A stretch of DNA of 64,000 nucleotides from Phytohabitans rumicis (GTDB lineage: Bacteria > Actinomycetota > Actinomycetes > Mycobacteriales > Micromonosporaceae): the NCBI RefSeq assembly GCF_011764445.1, contig NZ_BLPG01000001.1, positions 6,031,001 through 6,095,000 of the forward strand, written 5' to 3'. The notes beneath the pieces are model-generated. The model ran no database searches, was not told the DNA's origin, and saw only the letters and a list, made by a program, of their open reading frames with translations. Below are positions 55,710 through 64,000 of this stretch, piece by piece. Every line of letters begins with the position of its first letter. The stretch's first letter is position 1. Made by a program: the position numbers and the translations under genes.

Positions 55710-56543
55710 TTACGGGGTTTGTCTGGACAGGCTGGTGATCAGCCCGGCGGACGCACGGGGGTCGAGCGCTGTCGTGGCGAGTTGGTCGAACGCGGCGGCG
55801 TACCGGCGGGCTGGGCGTCCTTCGTGGACCGCTGACCCGGAGGTGTCGTGCGTGACCGCCACGACGGCGGAGTACGGGCTGGGCACGTCGAACAGCGCGA
55901 ACGAGCCGGCCATGCCATCAAGCCCAGGGCTTGGTGAGACAAGTACCTGGACGTGGATGTTCGGGGCGCGGATGACCTCGGCCAGGTGCAGTAGTTGATG
56001 TCGCGGCACGTCGGCGCCGCCTACCAGCTGGGCCAGCACCGACTCGTCAACGACGGCGTGGAGGCCGCCGGAGAGGTTCTTCAGGAGCGACTGCGAGGTG
56101 GGAGCGGCCCGTGGGGGTTGGTTGGCTGCGGCGGTGTACTGCGGGGTTTGCAGCAGGCCGGGCACTAGGACGGTGTCGTGGCAGCGGATCCGGCTCGCCT
56201 GCGACTCCAGCCATAGCCAGTCCAGCAGCACCGGATCGTGGCTCGGGCTGCCTGGGTTGCGGCTGCCGTTGTCCGGCGACTGACCCGCGTGCCGGGCCAG
56301 ATCGAGCAGCCGGTCGTGTTCATAGGGGTCGTGTACCTGGTACAGGTCGAGCAGCCGGGCCGCCTGCCGGTAGCGGAGGATATGCCTGCCGTCCTCGTAG
56401 TCCTTCATGTCGGCGTCATGGACCCCCGCCATGGCGGCTGCGTGCCGCACGTTCAAGCCGCGCGCCTGCCGAAGCTGGCGCATCTGTTCGCCCAGCCACC
56501 GCGCTCGTAGCGAACCGCGTGAGCCGTTACTGTTCGCGGCCAC
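55710..56543 (-). CDS. XRE-family regulator with DUF5753 (cassette B, first gene)
   Basis: About 277 residues from GTG 56543 (VAANSNGSRGSLRARWLGEQMRQLRQARG), preceded by AGAGG; the frame is open to 56651 and a start there is possible. HTH at about 13-70 (LNVRHAAAMAGVHDADMKDYEDGRH), DUF5753 at about 90-270 (DWLWLESQASRIRCHDTVLVPGLLQTPQYTA). It matches the 24026-24928 product in arrangement and sequence. First gene of cassette B. Confidence 0.87.
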   Translation of the reverse strand: MAANSNGSRGSLRARWLGEQMRQLRQARGLNVRHAAAMAGVHDADMKDYEDGRHILRYRQAARLLDLYQVHDPYEHDRLLDLARHAGQSPDNGSRNPGSPSHDPVLLDWLWLESQASRIRCHDTVLVPGLLQTPQYTAAANQPPRAAPTSQSLLKNLSGGLHAVVDESVLAQLVGGADVPRHQLLHLAEVIRAPNIHVQVLVSPSPGLDGMAGSFALFDVPSPYSAVVAVTHDTSGSAVHEGRPARRYAAAFDQLATTALDPRASAGLITSLSRQTP

Positions 56544-56722
56544 GTTCGCCTCTGCGATGGTCGCCGCCCACGCACCGAACCCGCGCTGCCGGATGAGACT
56601 GAGGCGGGGCCGGTCGGCCAGCGCCGAGGGGCTGTGTGGGCACCGGGACACTCCTTCGCACGAGGTACGGACGTCGGTCTGCCCACCGCCGCGCCCTGCG
56701 GCAGCGACGGCGGCCAGAGTCT

Positions 56723-57103
56723 TCAGGTCCGCCAGACGATCGAGAGGTCGTCGACAGTCCCACCGAGCCGGACCTCGGCGACCAAGCGGCAGATGATGAC
56801 GGCCCGCTGCGCGGCTGGGACCCCGGCGGCGTCAGCAACAAGCCGCTCGACGGTGTCGCCATCCACCGGGCCCAGCCGGCAGCCGCAGACACCGCGGTAC
56901 GCCCAGCGGCCCGCCGCGAGCTGCACGGGGTGGAGGGGCAGCTCGCAGGTCGCACAGAAGATCAGGCCCCGCAGACCATCGGCCGCCCCGTTGGGGTCCG
57001 GCCGCATCGGCAACTGGCAGGTGAGGATCACGTCATCTCCTCGTCCAGAGGCGTCCGGGTGCATGCCCGGACTGCGAGCGAAGTCGAGAATATATTCTCT
57101 CAT
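56723..57103 (-). CDS. Small zinc-ribbon protein
   Basis: A 126-codon frame with LRGLIFCATCELPLHPVQL then AYRGVCGCRLGPVDGDTVERLVADAA, four cysteines spaced like the zinc ribbon of large serine recombinases. No catalytic domain precedes it, so it could be a recombinase fragment or a stand-alone ribbon protein. Its first codons overlap the palindrome at 57086-57099, so the true start may be further in. Confidence 0.6.
   Translation of the reverse strand: MREYILDFARSPGMHPDASGRGDDVILTCQLPMRPDPNGAADGLRGLIFCATCELPLHPVQLAAGRWAYRGVCGCRLGPVDGDTVERLVADAAGVPAAQRAVIICRLVAEVRLGGTVDDLSIVWRT
57086..57099. promoter_or_regulatory. Perfect 14-bp palindrome GAGAATATATTCTC
   Basis: It lies in the divergent space between the zinc-ribbon gene and the XRE/DUF397 pair. 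It shares GAAT...ATTC halves with the site at 46304-46320. It is a candidate operator for the XRE regulator. Confidence 0.6.
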
Positions 57104-57236
57104 TCACGATGGCATTCTAGGATCAGGGTGTCAATGTTCTGCCGTAAGTTCGCGATCCCAGGTGGCGAGCACCCGTCGGGTACGCCGCGCCGCGAGGACT
57201 TGGCGGGCGAGCGGCGTGGGCGTCATGGAGGGCGGC

Positions 57237-58109
57237 ATGCCAAGGCCGATCGGTCCAACCATCCCCAGGTGGCAGCTCGGCGAGCAGCTGAGCCGCCTCC
57301 GCGACCGGGCGCGGATGTCGCAGGGCCAGATCGCCGAACGCCTCGGCTGCTCCGTCAGCAAGATTCAGAAGATTGAGGCCGGCGAGGTCGGCGTGGTCAA
57401 GGCCGAACTGGAGGCCATGCTGACTGCGTACGACCTAACCGACGAACGGATGCGCGAGGAACTATTCGAGCTACAGAAGCTTGGCAAGCAGCGCGGCTGG
57501 TGGTCGAAGTTCGGGGCCGTGCCGACACCGTTCGCCACGTTCCTCGGCCTGGAGAGCGCGGCCACCAGGATCAAGGTCTTCGAGCCGATGGTCGTACACG
57601 GCCTCCTCCAGACCGAGGAGTACGCACGAGCCATCGCCGGCACCGTCGCCCTCACCTCCGACGAGGACCAGCGCGAGCGTCAGGTGCGCATCCGCATGGA
57701 ACGGCAAGGGATGGTCTTCGCCGAGGACCCGCCCGAAATCTGGGTAATCCTCGACGAAGCGGTCCTACACCGACAGATCGGCGGCCCGCACGTCATGGCC
57801 GCCCAGCTCAGGCACCTGCTCAAGCTGTCACCGTCGGTCACCGTCCAGGTTGTCCCGTTCGAAAGCGGCGGCTACCCAGGCACCCTCGGCGCCATGACCA
57901 TCTTCGAGTTCGACGACCACATGCATACGCCCGTCGTCTACGTCGAAGGCCAAGCCGGCAACCTCTATCTGGAGCGGGAAGACGACCTGCGCCGGTGTAA
58001 CGTTGCGTACAACCACATGTCCGCATCCGCGCTCAGCAAGCAGGAGTCGCACAAGCGGATCGCCGCGGTGGCCGACCAGCACGAGCAGTCGGGGAGGAGC
58101 GAACGGTGA
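57237..58109 (+). CDS. XRE-family regulator with DUF5753 paired with DUF397
   Basis: A 290-residue protein starting at MPRPIGPTIPRWQLGEQL with GGAGG five bases upstream; the open frame upstream to 56634 is low-complexity and rejected. HTH at about 10-70 (MSQGQIAERLGCSVSKIQKIEAG), DUF5753 at about 95-275 (ESAATRIKVFEPMVVHGLLQTEEYARA...TVQVVPFESGGYPG). Coupled to DUF397 by GTGA. XRE/DUF397 pairs regulate development and can act as toxin-antitoxin-like pairs in Streptomyces. Confidence 0.93.
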   Translation: MPRPIGPTIPRWQLGEQLSRLRDRARMSQGQIAERLGCSVSKIQKIEAGEVGVVKAELEAMLTAYDLTDERMREELFELQKLGKQRGWWSKFGAVPTPFATFLGLESAATRIKVFEPMVVHGLLQTEEYARAIAGTVALTSDEDQRERQVRIRMERQGMVFAEDPPEIWVILDEAVLHRQIGGPHVMAAQLRHLLKLSPSVTVQVVPFESGGYPGTLGAMTIFEFDDHMHTPVVYVEGQAGNLYLEREDDLRRCNVAYNHMSASALSKQESHKRIAAVADQHEQSGRSER

Positions 58110-58309
58110 CCTCCGACTTGTCCCGCGCCACATGGCGCAAGAGCACGAGATCGCAGGACAACGGCGGCTGCGTCGAGGTCGCCAAACTGTTGAACGGCGT
58201 CGCTGTACGCGACTCCAAAGACCCGGACGGGCCGACACTAATCTTCAGCATCGGGCCGTGGGCCGACTTCATCACCGCAATGGTGACTGGGGCCTTCAAC
58301 AAGACCTAG
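58106..58309 (+). CDS. DUF397 family protein
   Basis: A 67-residue protein (LSRATWRKSTRSQDNGGCVEVAKLLNGVAVRDSKDPDGPTL) with the hallmark W-R-K-S-S/T and C-V-E-V motifs of DUF397. The start GTG overlaps the XRE stop. DUF397 proteins usually counteract or cooperate with the paired XRE regulator. It ends 25 bases before the convergent hsdR stop. Confidence 0.95.
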   Translation: MTSDLSRATWRKSTRSQDNGGCVEVAKLLNGVAVRDSKDPDGPTLIFSIGPWADFITAMVTGAFNKT

Positions 58310-58334
58310 CGGGTTGTCGCGACTGACGGGTTGG

Positions 58335-61300
58335 TCAGCCCGAAACTCGCTGGGCGACGTAGCGCGGCGCCATCGCTTCCATCTGCTCGATGACCAGCCG
58401 GATCGCCTCGGGCTGCTTGTCTGGCGGGTACTTGTACCGAACCAGCAGCCGCTTGATCGACGATCGCAGCTTGGCGCGCACGTCATCGCGCACGGTCCAG
58501 TCGGTCTTCACATCACGCTGCATGATGCGAACCAGGTCGCGCGCGATCTGCGCTAGCACGTCGTCGCCCTGCAACCTTACGGCCGACTCGTTGGCGCTGA
58601 CTGCGTCGTAGAACGCCAGCTCGTTTTCCGACAGGGGTGGCGTGAAGTGAGCGCCGCGGTTGCCTTCGGCGGCAACCTCCTTGGCGAGCGCGACCAGTTC
58701 GGCGATGACCTCGGCGGACGTGAGCTGTTGGTTCGTGTATTTGCGCATCAACTCGGCGATCCGCTCTGAGAAAGCCCGCTGACGGACCAGGTTGTGCCTG
58801 GTCACCCTGGTGGACTCCTCGACGAGCAGTGCCCGCAACGCCTCGATGGCCAGGTGCGGGTTAGTCGCCGCCTGTGCCTTGGCCAAGAACTCCACGCCGA
58901 GGTCAGCAAGGCTCGGCCTAGGGATGCCGGCGGCCTCGTAGATGTCGAGGATCTCACCCGACGCAGTCGACGACGCCACCAGCGCCGACAGCATCCGCTG
59001 GATCTCCTCGGGTACGGGCTTGCCGGCGGCCTGGCGTTCTTGGGCATCGAACTTGCCCATCCACACCCGAACCTCTTCGTAGAACTTGGCGTCCCGTCGC
59101 CGCAGGTCATCGAAGGTCTCTCTGCCGGAGGACAGCGCCCAGGCCCTAGCGAGCTGGTTGGACAGCTTGCGGTACCGGTCGCCGAGGCTCTCCTCACCCT
59201 CTGCAACCTGGTTGCCAGGAGTCTGTGGGGAGCGCAGGTAGTTGGTGAGCCCTACCGCGGCCTGGATCCAGCTCTTCGGCCCGCCGTCGAGGCGGGACCG
59301 CCAATCGAAGCCGGCACATGCGTCGTCGAGTGCGGTCATCAACGTGGCGGTCAGAGCCACGGCCTCGTCGATGTCCTTGCCGACGGGTTTTGCCGCCTGG
59401 TCATCGGCGGTGTACTCGGCCAGCGCCTTCGTGAGGTTGTCGATCAGCGGCGCGTATGCGACGAGCAAGCCGTCCGGCTTGCCGCGGAAGGTTCGGTTGA
59501 CCCGGGCCAGGGTCTGCATGAGCAGGGCGCCCTTGAGGGGCCGGTCGAGGTAGAGGGTGTGCAGCGGCGGCGCGTCGAAGCCGGTGAGCATCATGTCTTT
59601 GACGATGACGAGCTGCAGTTCGTCATCGGGATCACGTAGCCGCTTCTGGATCGTCTTGTTCTCCGCGGACCGGCGCACATGCTTGGCGACCGGCAACCGG
59701 TCCTGGGCGGTGCCGGAGTAGACCACCTTGATCTTTCCCTGATCGAGGGCGTCGCTGTGCCAGTCGGGCCGCAGCTTGGTGATCTCCTCGTACAGCCTGG
59801 CGCAGATCTCCCGAGTGCCACCGACGACGAGCGCCTTGCCTGGCGAACCGATGAACTTCACCAACTGCGCCGACCGGTTCTCCCAGTGGGCCACCAGGTC
59901 AACGGCCAAGGCCCGGAGGCGGTCCGGGGCACCGTACACGGCGTTGATGACGGCGACGGACTTCTCGATCCTGGCGCGTTCAACCTCGTCGAGTCCGATG
60001 GTGGCCTCGTCGGCGGCTCGGTCCAAGTCCTCCTCGCTGACGTCGCGCGTCAGCCCAACCCTGATCAGCCGGGGTTCGAAGTAGACCGGCACCGTGGCGC
60101 CGTCCTTCACCGCCCTGGTCAGGTCGTACGTATCGAAGACCGGGCCGAAGACTTCCTGCGTGTTGCGGTCCTCAAACGAGATCGGCGTACCGGTGAAGGC
60201 GATGAAGGAGGCGTTCGGCAAGGCGTCCCGGATATGCCGGGCGTACCCGTCCAGGTCGTCATAGTGGCTACGGTGCGCCTCGTCAGCAATGACGATGACG
60301 TTGCGCCGCTCCGACAACAACGGATGATCCGTGCCTGCCTCGCGCTCCTCCTTGGTACGACCGAACTTCTGCAACGTTGTGAACAGGATGCCGCCAGTAG
60401 TGCGGTGCGTCAGCTCGTCCCGCAGCTTTGCGCGGCTGGTGACCGCAACAGGATCCTCCGCCAGTAGCAGCGACCGAGCGAAGCCCTCGAACAGCTGCCC
60501 GTCGAGTTCCTTGCGGTCGGTGACCACAACGAAGGTGGGGTTACGCAGCTCGGGGCGCTGGCCTGCCAGGTGGACGTACAGCTCCATCTCCATCGACTTG
60601 CCGGAGCCCTGCGTATGCCACACCACGCCAGCCCGGCCGTCGCTGTTCACCGCCGAAACGGTCGTCCCGACGGCCTTGGTGACTGCGAAGTACTGGTGAG
60701 GCTTGGCGACCCGCTTTGCGTACCCGTCGGCGCCGCCGTCGAAGGCGGTGAAGTTGCGCTGGAGCTGGAGGAACCGCTCCGTGTTGAAGACCCCTTCGAT
60801 GAGGAACTCGACCTCGGTGCCCAGATGTGCGTCGTCGATCACCTCACCGAACCGCACCGGGTACCCATCGTCATCGACGTTCCATGGCGAGTAGTGGTTC
60901 AGCGGGGTGAAGGGCGTGCCGTAGCGTGCGGTGATCCCGTCGCTGATCACGGTCACGACTGCGAACCGGAACGCCATCGGGAACTCACGCAGGTACGTAG
61001 CCAGTTGCGCATGAGCGGCGGCCAGGTCGGCCTTTGCGGCGGCGGCCCTCTTCAGCTCGACGATCGCCACCGGCATCCCGTTGAGGTACAGCACCATGTC
61101 GAACCGGCGGTCCACCTCTACCGAACGGACGGTCACCTGGGTGACGGCCAGGAATTCGTTCTCCCACGGCCGGTGACTGACCAGCCGGATGGTCGGGTTC
61201 TGCTCTACGCCGTCGGAGTCGGTGTAGCTGATGCCCCGATAGCCCTTGGTCAGGATCTGGTGCAGTCGGTAGTTCTCGGCGATCGCGTCCTGCGACGTCG

Positions 61301-61535
61301 GCTCGATGATTTCGGCCAGGGCCTGTGCCAGGTAGTCCCCCGGCACGTGCGGGTTCAGTTCGCGCATTTTCGCCAACGTACGGCTGGGAAGCACGAGGTC
61401 TGCCCAAGATGTGCGGCCGCCTTCAGCGCCGGGAGCGATCGCGGAGCCTGACAACGGCTGCCACTCCTGCTCGGCGAGCGCCTCTAACGCAATCGCCTCC
61501 CACTGGGCCTCGCTGACCCCCGACTGCGCCATCAC
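58335..61535 (-). CDS. hsdR: Type I restriction enzyme R subunit
   Basis: A 1,066-codon HsdR (ATG at 61532 is an alternative start two codons... one codon inside the GTG). The nuclease domain has D146...E160-L-K162 (FDMVLYLNGMPVAIVELKR). The SF2 translocase has Walker A at about 306-314 (HTQGSGKS), DEAH at 418-421 and FTGTPI. A C-terminal helical domain binds the methylase. It translocates DNA and cuts unmethylated targets together with HsdM and HsdS. The start directly follows the HsdS stop, so the three genes form one operon in order M-S-R. All motifs appear intact. Confidence 0.97.
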   Translation of the reverse strand: MMAQSGVSEAQWEAIALEALAEQEWQPLSGSAIAPGAEGGRTSWADLVLPSRTLAKMRELNPHVPGDYLAQALAEIIEPTSQDAIAENYRLHQILTKGYRGISYTDSDGVEQNPTIRLVSHRPWENEFLAVTQVTVRSVEVDRRFDMVLYLNGMPVAIVELKRAAAAKADLAAAHAQLATYLREFPMAFRFAVVTVISDGITARYGTPFTPLNHYSPWNVDDDGYPVRFGEVIDDAHLGTEVEFLIEGVFNTERFLQLQRNFTAFDGGADGYAKRVAKPHQYFAVTKAVGTTVSAVNSDGRAGVVWHTQGSGKSMEMELYVHLAGQRPELRNPTFVVVTDRKELDGQLFEGFARSLLLAEDPVAVTSRAKLRDELTHRTTGGILFTTLQKFGRTKEEREAGTDHPLLSERRNVIVIADEAHRSHYDDLDGYARHIRDALPNASFIAFTGTPISFEDRNTQEVFGPVFDTYDLTRAVKDGATVPVYFEPRLIRVGLTRDVSEEDLDRAADEATIGLDEVERARIEKSVAVINAVYGAPDRLRALAVDLVAHWENRSAQLVKFIGSPGKALVVGGTREICARLYEEITKLRPDWHSDALDQGKIKVVYSGTAQDRLPVAKHVRRSAENKTIQKRLRDPDDELQLVIVKDMMLTGFDAPPLHTLYLDRPLKGALLMQTLARVNRTFRGKPDGLLVAYAPLIDNLTKALAEYTADDQAAKPVGKDIDEAVALTATLMTALDDACAGFDWRSRLDGGPKSWIQAAVGLTNYLRSPQTPGNQVAEGEESLGDRYRKLSNQLARAWALSSGRETFDDLRRRDAKFYEEVRVWMGKFDAQERQAAGKPVPEEIQRMLSALVASSTASGEILDIYEAAGIPRPSLADLGVEFLAKAQAATNPHLAIEALRALLVEESTRVTRHNLVRQRAFSERIAELMRKYTNQQLTSAEVIAELVALAKEVAAEGNRGAHFTPPLSENELAFYDAVSANESAVRLQGDDVLAQIARDLVRIMQRDVKTDWTVRDDVRAKLRSSIKRLLVRYKYPPDKQPEAIRLVIEQMEAMAPRYVAQRVSG

Positions 61536-62657
61536 TCAGACCACCTCCTCCATTACCTTTTCGGCATCCCGCACGCGAATCCGACCCGACATCAGCAACG
61601 GCAACAACTCATTGCGCGTAGCCCCAAGTGCCGCCGTTTCAGCCATCAACTGTGCCGCCATGTCGTGAAGAGGCCCTACCTTGGACCCGAATGCGCGCGC
61701 CTGCTCGACCGTTGGCATTCGCAGTTCGAGCTTCTTGAACCTTCCGCGAGGCAACTCGAGGAAGGTTGCACCATTGGCGTGGCTCAAGAACTCGTCGACA
61801 CGAGCCCGCATTTCATGAAATAGCCACCATTGGTTGATCTCGTCACGAGCATTGACAACAATGAAGCCCTGATTGACGGCTAGCGGAACCCGAGCGACGG
61901 CGAAGGCGCCGATTGTAGCGCGCGACGTCATGAGAATCGCCCCTGCTGGGTACAGCCTGGACGAGCAGGAGGCGAGTCCGGATTCTGTGATCGTCCGACT
62001 CGTCTGAGACAGGTAGGGAACTCTCAGAGCTGTAACGTCAGTGGGTGTCGCCCACCGAATATCTCCGTTCCAATAGCCATCAATCGAGGTCTTGGGCGTT
62101 GCGCCGCCCCCAATCTCGGCAACATCCTCGAAGGCTACTGTGCCGGCGACCACGCTAGAGGTAGCTTGTGCGAACTCTGCTTCCGTCAATGAAACGGCGA
62201 GTTTGCCTGCTCGATCATTGGTAACGACCTTGTCATCGAGCGCCCGAAGGATCTCCGCAATCGCCCGTTGCGTTCGTAGGTCAGGAATGCGCACCTCAAT
62301 GCCGGCGATATAGTTGCGGTTTAGCATCGGCTGAACGCTTCCTGAATCAAATCCAGTCAGATCCAGGGTCTCAAAGAGGTGATACAAAAACTGCGGATCG
62401 TTGCCCTTAAAATCTGCTACGTAAAGGGTAGTGTTCAGTGGCCAGTAATCCGTATCGCTCCAGGTGGGCTTGCCAAGGTTCGTTGCCCGCCCAACCACGA
62501 ACCCGGGCCCCTTTATTGGGCCTTCGTTGTGCCAACCTGCGGTAGAGCCGGCGGACAGAACCGGATATGGACCGTGTTGACGAAGGTGGGTAGGGAGGTC
62601 GAAACCACGTCGAAGCTCCAATATGTCGACAAGCCTCTTGGACTGCCAGCTAGTCAT
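61536..62657 (-). CDS. hsdS: Type I restriction enzyme specificity subunit
   Basis: A 373-residue HsdS starting at MTSWQSKRLVDILELRRG, overlapping the hsdM stop by eight bases. Two target-recognition domains are visible, separated and followed by conserved helices (LRTQRAIAEILRALDDKV near 155-172 and a second helix LMAETAALGATRNELLPLLMSG near the C-terminus). It determines the bipartite recognition sequence, which cannot be predicted here. Base composition is lower than in hsdM and hsdR, as usual for swapped recognition domains. Confidence 0.95.
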   Translation of the reverse strand: MTSWQSKRLVDILELRRGFDLPTHLRQHGPYPVLSAGSTAGWHNEGPIKGPGFVVGRATNLGKPTWSDTDYWPLNTTLYVADFKGNDPQFLYHLFETLDLTGFDSGSVQPMLNRNYIAGIEVRIPDLRTQRAIAEILRALDDKVVTNDRAGKLAVSLTEAEFAQATSSVVAGTVAFEDVAEIGGGATPKTSIDGYWNGDIRWATPTDVTALRVPYLSQTSRTITESGLASCSSRLYPAGAILMTSRATIGAFAVARVPLAVNQGFIVVNARDEINQWWLFHEMRARVDEFLSHANGATFLELPRGRFKKLELRMPTVEQARAFGSKVGPLHDMAAQLMAETAALGATRNELLPLLMSGRIRVRDAEKVMEEVV

Positions 62658-64000
62658 TGAGGTGCTCCAGATTCTCGCGGACGACCTTTTCCAAACGAGC
62701 GGACTCGTCGAACGCCTCCAAGAGTTCTTTCGATAGCCGGGCAATCTTTTCGTCGAGTGGTTCGCCGTCGTCCTCCGCTTGGACCACGCCGACGTAGCGG
62801 CCCGGGGTCAGTGCGTAGTCGGCGTCCTTGATCTCGGCCACGGTGGCGGACTTGCAGAAGCCAGGGATGTCCTGGTAGTTCAGGCGCTTGCGGGCGGCGG
62901 AGTCAGTTCCGCGCCAGGCGTGGTAGGCGTCGGCGACCTTAGCGATGTCCCTCGGATGCAACGCCCGCTCTGCCCGGTCGACCATGTAACCCAGTCCGCG
63001 GGCGTCGATGAACAGCACCTGACCGCGCCTATCCACCCCACCGTTCTTGCCCGCGCTCTTGTCCTTGGAGAAGAACCACAGGCAGACCGGGATGCCGGTA
63101 CTTCGGAACAGTTGCGTTGGCAGCACCACCATGCAAGACACGAGGTCGGCCTCGATGATACGTGCCCGGATCTGGCCTTCGCCGTTGGAGTTGGACGACA
63201 TCGACCCGTTCGCCATTACCACGCCGGCGCTGCCGGCGGGCTTCAGCTTGGAGATAATGTGCTGGATCCAGGCGTAGTTGGCGTTGTTGGCCGGCGGGAC
63301 TCCGAACTGCCAGCGAGGGTCGTCCTCCCTGCGAGTCCAGTGCTTGATGTTGAAGGGCGGGTTGGCCATCACGTAGTCCATCTGGATGTCCGCATGCTGG
63401 TCCCGGGCGAACGTGTCGCCCCATCGCGCCCCGAGGCCGGAGTTGTCGATGCCGTGGATGGCGAGGTTCATCTTCGCCATACGCCAGGTCTCCTCGATGC
63501 TCTCCTGGCCGTAGATGGCGACGTCCTTTGGGTCGCCGTCGTGCTCGTAGATGAATTTCTCGGTCTGGACGAACATGCCACCCGATCCGCAGCATGGATC
63601 GTAGACGCGGCCGCGGGACGGCTCTAGGACCTCGACGATCACCTTGACAACGCTGGGTGGGGTGAAGAACTCGCCGCCGCGCTTGCCTTCGGCCCGGGCG
63701 AAGTTGCCGAGGAAGTACTCGTACACCTCGCCCATGAGGTCTCGGGCTCGGTGCTCGCCCTGCCGGCTGAACTTGGCGCTGTTGAACAGGTCGATCAGCT
63801 CGCCTAGGCGGCGCTGGTCGATGTTGTCCTTGTTGTACAGCCTGGGCAACGTGCCAACCAACGCTGAGTTGGCGCCCATGACGGCGCTCATCGCCTCGTC
63901 GATGAGCTGTCCGATCGTCTTGGCCGGCTCGTCGCCCGCCGCCGGCCTGCCCTTGGCATTTTCCGCCAAGAACGCCCAGCGCGCCGCAGGCGGGACGACG
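62650..64000 (-). CDS. hsdM: Type I restriction enzyme methylase subunit (5' end outside window)
   Basis: The reading frame stays open to the window edge: the edge codons give VVPPAARWAFLAENAKG, matching the end of the HsdM N-terminal domain, so the start lies beyond 64000 and the Leu codon at 63969 is not the start. Motif I is YDPCCGSGGMFV, motif IV NPPF, with GEFFTPPSVVKVIVEVLEP before them. It methylates adenine in the HsdS-defined target. It is coupled to hsdS by an eight-base overlap. Confidence 0.96.
   Translation of the reverse strand, partial: VVPPAARWAFLAENAKGRPAAGDEPAKTIGQLIDEAMSAVMGANSALVGTLPRLYNKDNIDQRRLGELIDLFNSAKFSRQGEHRARDLMGEVYEYFLGNFARAEGKRGGEFFTPPSVVKVIVEVLEPSRGRVYDPCCGSGGMFVQTEKFIYEHDGDPKDVAIYGQESIEETWRMAKMNLAIHGIDNSGLGARWGDTFARDQHADIQMDYVMANPPFNIKHWTRREDDPRWQFGVPPANNANYAWIQHIISKLKPAGSAGVVMANGSMSSNSNGEGQIRARIIEADLVSCMVVLPTQLFRSTGIPVCLWFFSKDKSAGKNGGVDRRGQVLFIDARGLGYMVDRAERALHPRDIAKVADAYHAWRGTDSAARKRLNYQDIPGFCKSATVAEIKDADYALTPGRYVGVVQAEDDGEPLDEKIARLSKELLEAFDESARLEKVVRENLEHLND

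Noticed and set aside
56634-57236. N-terminal extension of the XRE/DUF5753 gene at 57237
   Set aside because: It overlaps the opposite-strand zinc-ribbon gene and is low-complexity; GGAGG supports 57237.
63969-63969. Leu codon as the hsdM start
   Set aside because: The frame continues to the window edge with sequence matching the HsdM N-terminal domain end (PPAARWAFL), so the real start is outside.

Overview
The window is high-GC actinobacterial DNA. The gene content (many helix-turn-helix/DUF5753 regulators, a DUF397 partner, DUF2637, a replication-relaxation protein, an RHS/lectin giant protein) and the GATCAAGG-type dispersed repeats suggest a Micromonospora-like member of the Micromonosporaceae. 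That placement is an inference from style, not from a marker gene.

Layout. (1) 1-5293 is ordinary chromosome: the 3' end of a sensor kinase, its LuxR-type response regulator, an ABC exporter pair, a TIM-barrel sugar isomerase/epimerase, a small membrane protein, then tRNA-Asn and tRNA-Met(CAT). (2) 5252-40384 is a mobile element inserted in tRNA-Met. A 43-bp copy of the tRNA 3' half (anticodon loop to 3' end) lies at 5252-5294 and again at 40342-40384. A tyrosine integrase, a coupled small gene and an AlpA-like excisionase sit next to attL. A MobC-like protein and a relaxase follow, but no T4SS or FtsK-type transfer gene is visible, so I read it as an integrative and mobilizable element. Its cargo includes a membrane NACHT ATPase, an OGG-fold glycosylase-like gene, a DUF3761-like membrane protein, a membrane-anchored receiver protein, a HAD phosphatase, a cassette of XRE regulators, a >2,300-codon RHS protein with ricin-type lectin repeats and a probable immunity gene, an AbiEii-type nucleotidyltransferase pair and DUF2637 genes. 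Three IS3-family elements have inserted; one splits a rhomboid-like gene. (3) 40343-43648 is a second integration/replication module: a large serine recombinase whose last codons are the antisense of the tRNA-Met 3' end, small ORFs, and a replication-relaxation protein. (4) 44640-64000 is a regulatory and defence region: an XRE/DUF6879 operon, a 2H-like protein, a 1,204-residue SEFIR-DNA methyltransferase fusion, a methyltransferase with two nucleotide-sugar dehydrogenases, a second copy of the three-gene XRE cassette, an XRE/DUF397 pair, and a type I restriction-modification operon (hsdM-hsdS-hsdR) running off the right edge.

How it fits together. The left element moves by integrase/excisionase at tRNA-Met and could be mobilised through its relaxase. 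Its cargo is mainly conflict systems. The right part again concentrates defence genes: the SEFIR-methyltransferase protein is the most unusual item, because it joins a TIR-like (SEFIR) domain, a degenerate HsdR-N-like domain and an adenine-N6 methyltransferase in one chain. The XRE-XRE-small protein cassette occurs twice in the same gene order, once inside and once outside the element. Several genes carry probable frameshifts (NACHT, OGG-like, RHS) or are remnants (aminoglycoside phosphotransferase-like, TPR regulator, DUF2637, Lsr2, RHS tip), as expected of accessory DNA.
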